Part shown: piece by piece, positions 10,200 through 19,231 of the stretch
How positions within the stretch are numbered: position 1 is the first letter of the stretch
Layout of the letters: every line of letters begins with the position of its first letter
Assembly: GCA_009268125.1 (NCBI GenBank)
Contig: WBOU01000012.1
Coordinates: forward strand, 1-64,000
Origin: Chloroflexia bacterium SDU3-3
Lineage (GTDB): Bacteria; Chloroflexota; Chloroflexia; Chloroflexales; Roseiflexaceae
DNA: 64,000 bases
Direction of reading: 5' to 3'
Position numbers and translations under genes: made by a program
Notes under the pieces: model-generated
Told to the model about the DNA's origin: nothing
Databases searched by the model: none
The model's input: only the letters and a program-made list of their open reading frames with translations

Positions 10200-11460
10200 A
10201 TTTGCTAGGCGGGCAAAGCGGGCGGGCACGACGAGGGCGCGCGGATGTGAGGGAGTTGGGGGGCGGGCCGACCGGGTGCGGCCTTGAAGATGATGGTGGC
10301 GTGTGGATGCTTGGTGCGTGCCCTGCGCGGGCGGCGTCCGGGGGCCAGCCCTCCGGAACCCCCGCCAGGGGCGATGCCCTCAACAGGTGTCACTTTTTTG
10401 TTTGGGGCTTCTCAATGCGGCATATGACGAAAGAGCGCGTGCCAAGCTATGCACCGCATGTGAGATTGAGAATCTCATCCACCTGGCCCATGCGGCGAAG
10501 GTGCCGGTGATGTTTTGCTGGCCCTATGCACGAACATGAGCTGCTTGATTTCGGCAGAGGAATACTACAAATTGGGGTTCCAAGGGGCTACGCCCCTGGC
10601 GGGGTTCCAAGGGCGCGAAGCCCTTGGTGCCGCCCGCACAGGGCATCCACCACCATCCAAGAACACCCACTATTCCACGAAGGCGCACCCAAGCCAAACT
10701 GCCGTTTCGCTAAAACGGCCTCGGAACACCCGATAAAGTGACACCTATTGAGGGCATCGCCCCATGGCGGGGTTCACAGGGGCTGGCCCCCGGACGCCGC
10801 CCGCGTAGGGCACGCACCCACCAACCAAGAGCTACTATCTTGAATGGCGCACTCCACTAAGCCGACGGGTGCAAAACGAGGATCGACTATTTCAGCCCTG
10901 TTCTCGTTCCTCATGAGCGTGGTTGTGTCGATGTCGATGTTCGTCCTGCGCGTGCGGCGCATAGGAGGGGCCAGCTTTCAGCAGGTGTCACGTTTATGTT
11001 AGCGCTGGGTCTGTTCCACATAAACGATGGCGGTGGTGCTTGGTTGGTGGGTGGATGCCCTGCGCGGGCGGCGCCTAGGGGCCAGCCCCTCGGAACCCCG
11101 CGAGGGGGTATAACCCCCTTCGAAACCCCCAATTTGAAGCATTCCAATGCCGAATGCTGGCGGCTGGTGTTCGTGCATATGGCCAGCTGGCCTGAGCGGC
11201 ACCTTCGCCGCATGGGCCGGGTGGGTGAAATCGAGAATCTTACATGCGGTGCATGGCCTGGCACGCGTTCTCTCGTCATGTGCCGCATCCGAATGCTCCG
11301 CCCAAGAACGTGACACCATGTGAGGGCGTTGCCCCTTCGAATCCCAATTTGGAGCATTCCAATGCTGAATGCTGGCGGCTGGTGTTCGTGAATATGGCCA
11401 GTAAGACCTAAGCGACACCTTCGCCGCATGGGCCAGGTGGGTGGGGCTGGCTTGGCACTC
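10200..11460. repeat. Intergenic island of dispersed repeats (family A)
   Basis: About 1.25 kb with no convincing gene. It is built from repeated modules: a boundary motif (AAAGTGACACC followed by TGAGGGC), a palindromic core around GGGGCTGGCCCC, a GC-rich block GCGCCGCCCGCGCAGGGC followed by ATCCACCCACC, and a body with ATGCGGCGAAGGTG and CATATGCACGAACACCAG. Copies lie in both orientations at about 10308-10395 (-), 10490-10660 (+), 10736-10830 (+), 10975-11250 (-) and 11305-11450 (mixed). Short open frames here are translations of the repeat and show no protein family. Confidence 0.75.
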
Positions 11461-11464
11461 TTCT

Positions 11465-11512
11465 CTAGATCTTTTCTCCCCTTGGAGTCTTAGAGCCTTG
11501 GTGGTAAAACAT
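11465..11512. repeat. Short dispersed repeat, family B (CTTGGAGTCTT...CTTGGTGGTAAA)
   Basis: A stuttering motif built from CTTGG/CTTCG units ending in TTGGTGGTAAA. The same motif, in either orientation, occurs near 14203-14280, 30377-30455, 41535-41605, 54398-54515, 58660-58790 and 62140-62162, always outside genes. Confidence 0.6.
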
Positions 11513-11569
11513 GCTGCCGAACGATCGCGCACTGCCCGCGCCGCTGGCCCCCATCTTGCCCAGCTATGG

Positions 11570-11575
11570 TATAGT
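11570..11575 (+). promoter_or_regulatory. -10 element (TATAGT) for the glg operon
   Basis: TATAGT within GGTATAGTGTAC, about 43 bp before the GTG start of glgC. The -35 region is not clear. Confidence 0.45.
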
Positions 11576-11617
11576 GTACTGCCCGTAGATCGACGAAGTC
11601 TGTTCGGGAGGCTCTCT

Positions 11618-12871
11618 GTGCGAGTTGTAGCAATGCTCCTAGCTGGCGGCGAAGGCACGCGCCTCAGCGTGCTCTCCGAGAAGCGCGCCAAACCATCCGT
11701 CCCCTTCGCTGGAAAATATCGGATCATCGACTTCACCCTCTCCAACTGCGTCAACTCCGGCATCTTCGATGTGGCCGTGCTGACGCAGTATCGCCCGCAT
11801 TCGCTGAACGCCCACATCGGCAATGGCAAGCCGTGGGACATGGACCGCAGCCGGGGCGGTGCGCAGCTGCTGCAGCCCTACCAGGGCCGCCGCGACGAAA
11901 GCTGGTACAAAGGCACCGCCGACGCCATCTACCAGAACCTTGACTACATCCGCGCCAGCCGCGCCGACACCGTGCTGATCCTGTCGGGCGACCACATCTA
12001 CAAGATGGACTACAGCCGCATGCTGGACTACCACCAGCAGCGCGGGGCCGACCTGACGGTGGCCGTGATGCACGTGCCGCTGGATGAGACCGACCGCTTC
12101 GGGATCATGACCACCGACGACGAGCAGCGCATTGTCGAGTTCACCGAGAAGCCCAAGGCCCGCGACAAGGGCACGCTGGCCTCCATGGGCATCTACGTGT
12201 TCAGCGCCGAGGCCCTGCGCCGCCGCCTGGGCGAGGGCGCGGACGGCAGCTCGCGCGTAGACTTCGGCAAGCACGTCATCCCCGCCATGATCGCCGAGGA
12301 CCAGGTGTTCGCCTACCCGTTCGAGGGCTACTGGGTGGACGTGGGTACCATCGACTCGTACTGGCAGACCAGCATGGATCTGCTGGACCCCGAGAACGGC
12401 CTGAATCTCTACGAGCCGGAGTGGGTCATCCACACCCGCTCCGAGGAGCGCCCCCCGGCCAAGATCGGCCCGCAGGCGCGGGTGGAGCGCAGCATGGTGT
12501 GTAACGGCTGCATCGTGCGCGGCCAGGTCGAGCGCTCGGTGCTCTCGCCGGGCGTGTATGTCTCGCCGGGCGCGGTGGTGCGCGACAGCGTGGTGATGAA
12601 CGACACCTGGATCGGGCCGGGGGCCGTGCTGGACCGCGTGATCGTGGACAAGGATGTGGTGATCGGCGCGGGCGTGCGGCTAGGCCACGGCGACGACCTG
12701 ACCACCCCCAACAAGGCCCAGCCCGACAAGCTGAACAGCGGGATCACGGTTGTCGGCAAGGGCGCGCATATTGCGAGCGGGATCACGATCGGGCGCAATG
12801 TGGTGATCAACGCCGACAGCGACGAGGAGGACTTCACCGGCGATGTCGTAGCCTCGGGCGAGACGATCTGA
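11618..12871 (+). CDS. glgC: Glucose-1-phosphate adenylyltransferase
   Basis: A 417-residue ADP-glucose pyrophosphorylase making ADP-glucose from ATP and glucose-1-phosphate for glycogen synthesis. The N-terminal nucleotidyltransferase has the intact catalytic loop [12 protein letters not shown] and the basic segment [19 protein letters not shown]. It also has [11 protein letters not shown] with the metal-binding Asp, and FTEKP with the sugar-phosphate Lys. The C-terminal third is a left-handed beta-helix of hexapeptide repeats. The start is the GTG at 11618, with CGGGAGG seven bases upstream; the frame is open further upstream but only through repeat DNA. The second subunit gene follows 17 bp downstream. 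Confidence 0.93.
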   Translation: MRVVAMLLAGGEGTRLSVLSEKRAKPSVPFAGKYRIIDFTLSNCVNSGIFDVAVLTQYRPHSLNAHIGNGKPWDMDRSRGGAQLLQPYQGRRDESWYKGTADAIYQNLDYIRASRADTVLILSGDHIYKMDYSRMLDYHQQRGADLTVAVMHVPLDETDRFGIMTTDDEQRIVEFTEKPKARDKGTLASMGIYVFSAEALRRRLGEGADGSSRVDFGKHVIPAMIAEDQVFAYPFEGYWVDVGTIDSYWQTSMDLLDPENGLNLYEPEWVIHTRSEERPPAKIGPQARVERSMVCNGCIVRGQVERSVLSPGVYVSPGAVVRDSVVMNDTWIGPGAVLDRVIVDKDVVIGAGVRLGHGDDLTTPNKAQPDKLNSGITVVGKGAHIASGITIGRNVVINADSDEEDFTGDVVASGETI

Positions 12872-12888
12872 TTGGCAGGAGAGAAACT

Positions 12889-14136
12889 ATGCTGCGCACC
12901 CTAGCGCTCATCCTCGCGGGCGGTGAAAGCCCCGCGCTCAGCGTGCTGACCGCCGAGCGGTCGGAGGCGGCGGTGGCCTTCGCGGGGAAGTACCGCATCA
13001 TCGACTTCACGCTCTCGAACTGCGTGAACTCTGGCATCTACAACGTGGGCGTGCTGACCCAGTACCGCCCGCGCTCGCTGATCGCGCACATCGGTGTGGG
13101 CAAGCCGTGGGATCTCGACCGCCGCATCGGCGGCGTGCGCATCCTGCACCCCTACATGACATCCGAGGGCGGCTCGTGGCAGCGCGGCAACGCCGACGCC
13201 CTGCGCGCCAACCTCGACTTCATCGCCGAGCAGCCGTGCGACGCCGTGCTGGTGCTGGCGGGCGACCATATCTACAAGATGGACTACCGCCCCATGATCG
13301 AGGCCCACCAGGAGCGCGACGCCGATCTGACCTTGGCCGTCCACTCGGTCAGCCCGCACGAGGCCAGCCGCTACGGCATCGTGACGGTGGACTCCGAGGG
13401 CACGGTGAACGAGTTCCAGGAGAAGCCGCGCCGCACCCGATCGAGCCTGGCGTCCATGGGCATCTACGTGTTCCGCAAGAGCTTCCTGCTGGATGTGCTG
13501 GCCCACTCCACCGAGCAGAACATCGGGCGCGACCTGATGCCCCAGCTAGTGCAGCGCACTCGGGTGCGCTCGTACCACTTCCAGGGCTACTGGGCCGATG
13601 TGGGCACGGTGCAGGCCTACTACGAGGCCAACATGGCGCTGCTGACCGAGACCCCCGCGCTGGACATGTACGACCCCGAGTGGGTTATCCACACCAAGAG
13701 CGAGGAGCGGGCCGCCCTGGAGATCGGCGGGGCCGCGCGGGTGGCGGGCAACCTGCTGTGCGACGGCTGCCGGATCTACGGCTCGGTCAGCCGCTCGGTG
13801 ATCGGCCCAGGCGTGGTGGTGCGCGAGGGCGCGGTGGTGCGCGACTCGATCATCCTCACCGACACGGTGATCGAGTCGGGCGCGGTGGTGGACCACTGCA
13901 TCCTGGACAAGGGCGTGTACGTGGGCGAGAGCACGCAGCTGGGCAGCGGCGAGGACAACACCGCCAACGAGCGCACGCCCGACCTGCTGAACACCGGCCT
14001 GACCCTGGTGGGCCGCGACGCCCACATCCCCTCGGGCGCGGTGGTGGGCCGCAATGTGGTCATCCGCCCCCACGTGGGCATGGCGGCCTTCGGCCCCGAT
14101 GCGGCGGTGGCCAGCGGCGCGACGGTGGAGCTATAG
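12889..14136 (+). CDS. GlgC paralogue with a degenerate catalytic loop (GlgD-like regulatory subunit)
   Basis: A 415-residue paralogue of the preceding GlgC, similar along its whole length ([46 protein letters not shown], hexapeptide C-terminus). Its nucleotide loop reads LAGGESPALSVL, so the GTR of GEGTRL is gone, and the basic [10 protein letters not shown] segment has become AERSEAAVAF, losing the Lys. In Firmicutes, GlgD lacks the same residues and acts as a regulatory partner of GlgC. By analogy this protein probably forms a heterotetramer with its neighbour and tunes its activity (inference). The ATG has AGGAGAG upstream. The FQEKP lysine is retained. Confidence 0.85.
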   Translation: MLRTLALILAGGESPALSVLTAERSEAAVAFAGKYRIIDFTLSNCVNSGIYNVGVLTQYRPRSLIAHIGVGKPWDLDRRIGGVRILHPYMTSEGGSWQRGNADALRANLDFIAEQPCDAVLVLAGDHIYKMDYRPMIEAHQERDADLTLAVHSVSPHEASRYGIVTVDSEGTVNEFQEKPRRTRSSLASMGIYVFRKSFLLDVLAHSTEQNIGRDLMPQLVQRTRVRSYHFQGYWADVGTVQAYYEANMALLTETPALDMYDPEWVIHTKSEERAALEIGGAARVAGNLLCDGCRIYGSVSRSVIGPGVVVREGAVVRDSIILTDTVIESGAVVDHCILDKGVYVGESTQLGSGEDNTANERTPDLLNTGLTLVGRDAHIPSGAVVGRNVVIRPHVGMAAFGPDAAVASGATVEL

Positions 14137-14163
14137 CGCGGGCTGGCGTTGCGCAGCCGAGGT

Positions 14164-14202
14164 GGGGCCGGGGCAGATGCTGCTCCGGCCCCTGCTGTTT
14201 TC
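14164..14202 (+). terminator. Probable terminator of the glg operon
   Basis: GGGGCCGG (14164-14171) pairs with CCGGCCCC (14185-14192), followed by TGCTGTTTTCTTT. It lies just after the second glg gene. Confidence 0.6.
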
Positions 14203-14280
14203 TTTGCTCCACGCCCTCGCGTCTTCGTGGAAACCATTTTTTGTCTCCTTGGTGCCTTGGAGTCTTGGTGGTAAAATTTT
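14203..14280. repeat. Dispersed repeat, family B
   Basis: Units of CTTCGTGG and CTTGGTG ending in GTCTTGGTGGTAAAA, between the glg terminator and the HAD gene. Confidence 0.55.
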
Positions 14281-14301
14281 TCAGAGCGAAAGGGAGAACC
14301 T

Positions 14302-15063
14302 ATGCCAAAGAACTACCTGAGCGATATGGATGGCGTGCTGGTGCGCGGGTCGGATCCCGTGCCCGGCGCGAACGAGTTTATCGACCGGCTGCAGGCGGCG
14401 GGCGCGAAGTTCCTGCTGCTCACCAACAACTCGATCTACACCCAGCGCGATCTACAGGCTCGGCTGGCCCGGATCGGCCTGAATGTGCCCGCCGAGTCGA
14501 TCTACACATCCGCCATGGCCACCGCGCGCTTCCTGCACACCCAGCGCCCTGGCGGCAGCGCCTATGTGGTGGGCGAGTCGGGCCTGACCACGGCGCTGCA
14601 CGACATCGGCTATGTGATCACCGAGCACCAGCCCGACTATGTGGTGGTGGGCGAGACAACCTCGTACAGCTTCGAGCGGATCACCCGCGCCTCGCGGCTG
14701 GTGGCGGCGGGCGCGCGCTTCATCGCCACCAACCCCGATGTGTCTGGCCCGGGCGACGGCGGCATGGTGCCCGCCACAGGCGCGGTGGCCGCGCTGATCG
14801 CCGCCGCCACGGGGGTGACGCCCTACTTCATTGGCAAGCCCAACCCGCTGATGATGCGCACCGCGCTGCGCGCCATCGACGCCCACTCCGAGGACTCGGT
14901 GATGATCGGCGACCGCATGGATACCGATATCATCGGCGGGGTGGAGAGCGGCATGGAGACCATCCTGGTGCTCACGGGCGTCACGCGGCGCGCGGATGTC
15001 GAGCGCTTTCCCTATCGCCCCTCGCAGATCGTTGAGTCGGTGGCCGATATTGTGGTGCGCTGA
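14302..15063 (+). CDS. HAD-superfamily hydrolase, subfamily IIA (NagD/phosphoglycolate phosphatase type)
   Basis: A 253-residue phosphatase of the HAD fold. Motif I is [10 protein letters not shown] with the nucleophile pair DxD. Motif II is LLTNNS, and the conserved Lys lies in [10 protein letters not shown]. Motif III/IV is [14 protein letters not shown]. The large cap domain between motifs II and III is that of NagD-type (class IIA) enzymes, which hydrolyse small phosphates such as nucleotides, phosphoglycolate or sugar phosphates. The start has GGGAGAACC upstream. It stands alone between two terminator-like structures. Confidence 0.88.
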   Translation: MPKNYLSDMDGVLVRGSDPVPGANEFIDRLQAAGAKFLLLTNNSIYTQRDLQARLARIGLNVPAESIYTSAMATARFLHTQRPGGSAYVVGESGLTTALHDIGYVITEHQPDYVVVGETTSYSFERITRASRLVAAGARFIATNPDVSGPGDGGMVPATGAVAALIAAATGVTPYFIGKPNPLMMRTALRAIDAHSEDSVMIGDRMDTDIIGGVESGMETILVLTGVTRRADVERFPYRPSQIVESVADIVVR

Positions 15064-15132
15064 TCGGGGCAGATCTGGCCGCCTGGTCCAATTTTTATGC
15101 CCATTTGTAAAGATTTGGTAAAGAAAATGTAC

Positions 15133-15165
15133 AATCCGAGGGGGTACAACTTCCTCGGATTTCTT
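15133..15165 (+). terminator. Terminator-like hairpin after the HAD gene
   Basis: A perfect 9-bp inverted repeat, AATCCGAGG and CCTCGGATT (15133-15141 and 15153-15161), followed by TCTT. The T-tract is short, so strength is uncertain. Confidence 0.55.
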
Positions 15166-15233
15166 GCTATAGCGATCAGTATAATCTATCTTCTTTCAAT
15201 TCATTGCAGTACACGTTTTGAAACCGCTCCCGC

Positions 15234-15297
15234 TTAAACAATTGACGGATGTTAAACAATAGAGTATAGTAACCCCATCCTAGCAATTCATTAAACA
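15234..15297 (+). promoter_or_regulatory. Promoter and direct repeats upstream of the NRPS operon
   Basis: TTGACG (15242-15247) and TATAGT (15265-15270) are separated by exactly 17 bp, a canonical vegetative promoter. The heptamer TTAAACA occurs three times (15234, 15252, 15291): once overlapping the upstream edge of the -35, once in the spacer and once just after the expected start site. That is a plausible operator arrangement. The whole stretch 15064-15545 is much richer in A+T than its surroundings and has no gene. The transcript would have a leader of about 270 nt. Confidence 0.6.
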
Positions 15298-15545
15298 TCT
15301 CCTACTACATCATCTACGACATATGGTTGTTAGGTGACGAGCGCTTCCCTATACCGTCGTATCTTCTGATGGCACTGCGCATTGGCCCCAAAGCGTAGGG
15401 AGAGCTGTGTCACGCGTCCGCTAGGCAGCCTCGCCCCGCCGGGCCAGAGAGGAGCACCACCGCGCCCAAAACCCCAGATCGTTGATGCGAATGCGTATCC
15501 GTTCCGGCAAAGAAGCCCCCTAACCCTATGAGGAGTAGGTTTCGC

Positions 15546-17741
15546 ATGAGTTCACACGATGAGGTCGAGCATCTCGCCCGCCCCGCCGCACCAGTCGCCC
15601 CAGCCTGCGCTATCAACATCGCCGCCACCTTCACCGCCGAGCCGCTTGAGCCGTCGCTGTGCTTCTGGATGCGCGAGCTAGCCATTGCGGCTCGCATCTC
15701 CTTTGCCCCGCTCTACCAGGTCTTCCAACAGCTGCTTGACCCCACCGGGTTGCTCGCCACTAATCAGAGCGGTGTCAACATCCTGCTGATCCGCCCCGAG
15801 GACTGGCTGCGCTACATCACCGATGTGAGCGACTGGCCCGAGGTTGAGGCCGCCACCGAGCGCACCAGGGCCGATCTATGCCAGATCGTGCGGCAGTTTA
15901 CGGCGCGCTCGCGGGTGCCGCTGCTGATCGCGCTGTGCCCGGCCTCAGGGCTAGCCCAGGGCGAGCCGCGCCGCGCCGCGCTGCTGGCCCAGCTGGAGGC
16001 CGATCTGCTGCGCGATCTGGCCGATCTGCCTGGCGTGGTGCTGCTGCCATCCGCCGAGCTGCTGGAGCTGTACCCCGTGCCGCAGTACGACAACCCCTAT
16101 GGCGACGAGCTGGGCCAGATCCCCTATACCGAGGAGTTCTTCGCCGCGCTGGGCACGCGGCTGGCGCGGGCGATCCGCGCGCTGCTGGCCCAGCCCTACA
16201 AGGTGATCGCGGTGGACTGCGATAACACGCTGTGGGGCGGGGTGTGCGGCGAGGATAGCGCGCAGGGCCTGCAGATCGGGCCGGGCCATCGCGCGCTGCA
16301 GGCCTTCCTGGTGGCCCAGCAGCAGGCGGGCATGCTGATCTGCCTGTGCAGCAAAAATAGCGAGGCCGATGTGCAGGCCGTGTTCGATACCCGCGCCGAC
16401 ATGCTGCTGCGGCCCGAGCACCTGAGCCTGCGCTACGTGAACTGGGATGCCAAGTCGCAGAGCCTGCGGGCGATCGCCCAGGCGCTGGGGGTGGGCCTTG
16501 ATAGCGTGCTCTTCTTGGACGACAGCCCGCTGGAGTGCGCCGAGGTGCGGGCGTCCTGCCCGCAGGTGCTGGCGCTGCAGGTGCCCGCCGAGCCGCAGCT
16601 GGCCGCGTTTGTGCGCCACCTGTGGCCCGCCGACCGCATCCGCGTGACCGAGGACGACCGCCAGCGGGCCACGCGCTACCACGAGCAGGCCCAGCGCGAG
16701 CGGTTCCGCCAGGAGACGACCAGCCTGGGCGATTTTATCGATGGTCTGGGGCTAGAAGTAACCATACAGCCGCTTGAGGTCGCGCATCTGGATCGGGCGG
16801 CGCAGCTGACCCAGCGCACCAACCAGTTCAACCTTACTACCGTCCGGCGCACCTCGGCGGAGCTGGCAAGCCTGCTGCGCGAGGGCGTGGGCGCGCAGGT
16901 GGTGCACGTGCGCGACCGCTTTGGCGACTACGGGCTGGTGGGCGTGCTGATCTATGGGGGCGATGGCGACGCGCTGCTGGTCGATACCTTTCTGCTCAGC
17001 TGCCGCACCCTGGCGCGGGGCGTGGAGCACCAGATGCTGGCATGGCTTGGGCGCGAGGCCCAGGCGCGCGGCCTGGCCCAGGTGGCGCTGCCCTTCATCC
17101 CCACGGCCAAAAACCTGCCCGCGCGGCGCTTCCTGGATGGGCTGGGCGAGGTGGCGTGCGCCCAGGTGGGCGGCGCAGCGCGCTACCAGCTGCCAGCCAG
17201 CGCGGCGGCGGCGGCTAGCTACAGCCCCGAGCAGCACGAGACCCCCGCGCCCGCTGACCTCGAGGGTGCGGCCCCCGCGCCGCAGGGCGTGGCGCTGGCC
17301 ACGTGGGAAGTGTTTCAGCGCATCGCCACGCAGCTGCACGCGGTGGGGCCGATCATGGCGGCCCTCCGCCAGTCCCAGGCCGATCAGGCCCAGGCCCCGC
17401 AGCGCTACGTGGCCCCGCGCAGCGAGACCGAGCAAGCGGTGGCCGCCATGTGGGCCGAGCTGCTGGGCGTGGAGCGGGTGAGCGCCGATGCGCAGTTCTT
17501 CGATGTGGGCGGGCACTCGCTGCGGCTGGTGCAGTTTATGGTGCGGGTGCGCGATAGATTCGGCGTCGAGCTGCCGATGCAGGTGCTGATCAGCGGGTCG
17601 TTCACGATCGTGGATGCCGCGCAGCTGATCGAGCGCTGCCGGATCGAGCAGGCCGACGAGCAGGATCTTGAGGCGCTGCTGACCCAGCTTGATGGCCTTT
17701 CGGATGAGGAGATCGCGGCGCTGCTGGCGGAGCAGGGGTAG
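15546..17741 (+). CDS. FkbH-like HAD protein fused to a C-terminal carrier domain
   Basis: A 731-residue protein. The central HAD domain carries AVDCDNTLWGGVCGED (Asp224 and Asp226) and LFLDDSPLECAEVRA, diagnostic of FkbH-type enzymes. It is followed by a GNAT-like region (LTQRTNQFNLTTVRR) with FGDYGLVGV. FkbH proteins dephosphorylate 1,3-bisphosphoglycerate and load the glyceryl unit on a carrier protein. Here the carrier is fused at the C-terminus, with DVGGHSLRLVQF holding the phosphopantetheine Ser658. The protein ends in GLSDEEIAALLAEQG, an element often seen at NRPS C-termini. It probably supplies the starter unit of the pathway (inference). The start at 15546 has GAGGAG upstream. It is the first gene of the operon. 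Confidence 0.87.
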   Translation: MSSHDEVEHLARPAAPVAPACAINIAATFTAEPLEPSLCFWMRELAIAARISFAPLYQVFQQLLDPTGLLATNQSGVNILLIRPEDWLRYITDVSDWPEVEAATERTRADLCQIVRQFTARSRVPLLIALCPASGLAQGEPRRAALLAQLEADLLRDLADLPGVVLLPSAELLELYPVPQYDNPYGDELGQIPYTEEFFAALGTRLARAIRALLAQPYKVIAVDCDNTLWGGVCGEDSAQGLQIGPGHRALQAFLVAQQQAGMLICLCSKNSEADVQAVFDTRADMLLRPEHLSLRYVNWDAKSQSLRAIAQALGVGLDSVLFLDDSPLECAEVRASCPQVLALQVPAEPQLAAFVRHLWPADRIRVTEDDRQRATRYHEQAQRERFRQETTSLGDFIDGLGLEVTIQPLEVAHLDRAAQLTQRTNQFNLTTVRRTSAELASLLREGVGAQVVHVRDRFGDYGLVGVLIYGGDGDALLVDTFLLSCRTLARGVEHQMLAWLGREAQARGLAQVALPFIPTAKNLPARRFLDGLGEVACAQVGGAARYQLPASAAAAASYSPEQHETPAPADLEGAAPAPQGVALATWEVFQRIATQLHAVGPIMAALRQSQADQAQAPQRYVAPRSETEQAVAAMWAELLGVERVSADAQFFDVGGHSLRLVQFMVRVRDRFGVELPMQVLISGSFTIVDAAQLIERCRIEQADEQDLEALLTQLDGLSDEEIAALLAEQG

Positions 17742-17881
17742 GCTGGTTGTTGGTTGCAGCGCAGTTAGGTTGAAGATCGCGCCTGGGCATCGCGTTCCAG
17801 GCGCAGCACCATCCCAGGTCGCCGCTGGGGGCCACGCGCGCCCCGATCCGCACCGGCGACCAGCGTACTAGGAGAGTTCGC

Positions 17882-19231
17882 ATGTCCAGGATGCTACTGG
17901 CGACCCACGGGACCAACGGCGACGTGCTGCCGTTTATCGCCCTCGGGGCCGCCCTCCGCGCACGCGGCCACGATGTCTCCCTCATGACCCACGCCCACTA
18001 CCAGCGGCCCACGCTCGACGCCGGGCTAGCGTTTCTGCCACTGGATACCGCCGAGCAGTACGAGCGCCAGCTTGACGACTCGCACCTGCTGATGAACCCG
18101 CTGCACGACCCGCAGTCGCTGATCCGCTTCTACCAGCGCAACCGCCAGTTCGAGCAGATGCACGAGGAGTTCCAAGCCCTGCGCGCGCTCGTGGTGCCTG
18201 GCGACACGGTGATCGTGGCCCGCCACACCTCGGGGCTGGCCGCGCTGATGCTGGGCGAGGCCACCGGCGCACCGGTGGCCTGGGTGGCGCTCTCGCCCAG
18301 CCAGCTGATGACCCTGCCGGTGACCAGCTACATGTACGGCCAGGTGCTGTCCGGCGGCATCAACCAGCTGCGCCAGGGCCTGGGGCTGCCGCCGGTGCGC
18401 GACTGGCGGCGCTGGCTTGACTCGCCCCAGGTGCAGCTGGGCCTCTGGCCCGAGTGGTTTGCGCCGCCCGAGCCAGAGTGGCCGCGCTCGCTCGCGCCGG
18501 TGGGCTTTGTGCTGCACGATGCGGCGGAGGATGGCGAGCTGCCGCCTGAGCTGCGCGAGCTGCTGCAGCGCCACCCCCACCCGGTGCTGATCACGGGCGG
18601 CACGGGGCAGCTGCTGCACGCCGAGTTCTACCGCGCCGCCGTGGAGGCCTGCCACCGCGCCGGGCTGCGCGCCCTGCTGGTCACGCGTCACCGCGAGCTG
18701 GTGCCCAGCCCGCTGCCAATGAATATACACTGGTTTCCCGCCCTGCCCTTCCGCACCCTGATGCCACAGGTGGGCGCGGTGCTGCACCACGGCGGCATGG
18801 GCACGCTGGCCCGCGCCCTGTGGGCTGGCGCGCCCCAGCTGATCCTGGCCGATGGGGCCGACCGCCCCGACAACGCGGCGCGGCTGCACCGGCTGGGGCT
18901 GGCCCAGTGGGCCGCGCCCGAGCGCTGGTCCTCGCCCGCTGTGGTCGAGCAGCTGGCCAGCCTGGCCACGCCCGAGGCGCGGCAGCGCTGCGCCAGCTGG
19001 GCCAGCCAGATCGCGCCCGCCCAGTCGCTGGCCGCCGCCTGCGAGCACCTAGAGGCGCTGCTGCGCCCCGAGCAGCTGGCCAGGGGTGCGGCCCCGCTCA
19101 CGCCAAACGACGACCCAGGGCTGCGCGATCGGCTGCGCGGCCTCACCGCCGCGCAGCGGCAGGCGCTGGCCACGCGGCTGCGCCAGGGCGCGGCTAGCGC
19201 CCAACCGACCCCCATAGAGGAGCAGCTATGA
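17882..19231 (+). CDS. GT1-family glycosyltransferase (macrolide/sterol GT type)
   Basis: A 449-residue GT-B glycosyltransferase. The N-terminus is ATHGTNGDVLPFIALGAAL, typical of the UDP-sugar:sterol and antibiotic GT1 group. The donor-binding half has VLHHGGMGTLARALWAGAPQ with the conserved His and GG, then DQ-region analogue ADGADRPDNAARL. It should transfer a hexose to the peptide product or an intermediate (inference). The last ~60 residues continue past the GT fold into DRLRGLTAAQRQALATRLR, which resembles the short helical linker normally found before NRPS condensation domains. Its stop overlaps the start of the next gene (ATGA), indicating translational coupling. Confidence 0.87.
   Translation: MSRMLLATHGTNGDVLPFIALGAALRARGHDVSLMTHAHYQRPTLDAGLAFLPLDTAEQYERQLDDSHLLMNPLHDPQSLIRFYQRNRQFEQMHEEFQALRALVVPGDTVIVARHTSGLAALMLGEATGAPVAWVALSPSQLMTLPVTSYMYGQVLSGGINQLRQGLGLPPVRDWRRWLDSPQVQLGLWPEWFAPPEPEWPRSLAPVGFVLHDAAEDGELPPELRELLQRHPHPVLITGGTGQLLHAEFYRAAVEACHRAGLRALLVTRHRELVPSPLPMNIHWFPALPFRTLMPQVGAVLHHGGMGTLARALWAGAPQLILADGADRPDNAARLHRLGLAQWAAPERWSSPAVVEQLASLATPEARQRCASWASQIAPAQSLAAACEHLEALLRPEQLARGAAPLTPNDDPGLRDRLRGLTAAQRQALATRLRQGAASAQPTPIEEQL

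Noticed and set aside
10200-11460. An insertion sequence with a transposase
   Set aside because: No frame shows a DDE, HUH or serine/tyrosine recombinase motif; only non-coding repeats are present.
13107-15035. A 642-codon open frame on the + strand
   Set aside because: It is a frame-shifted shadow of the GlgD-like gene and the HAD gene and is very Arg/Gly/Pro-rich.
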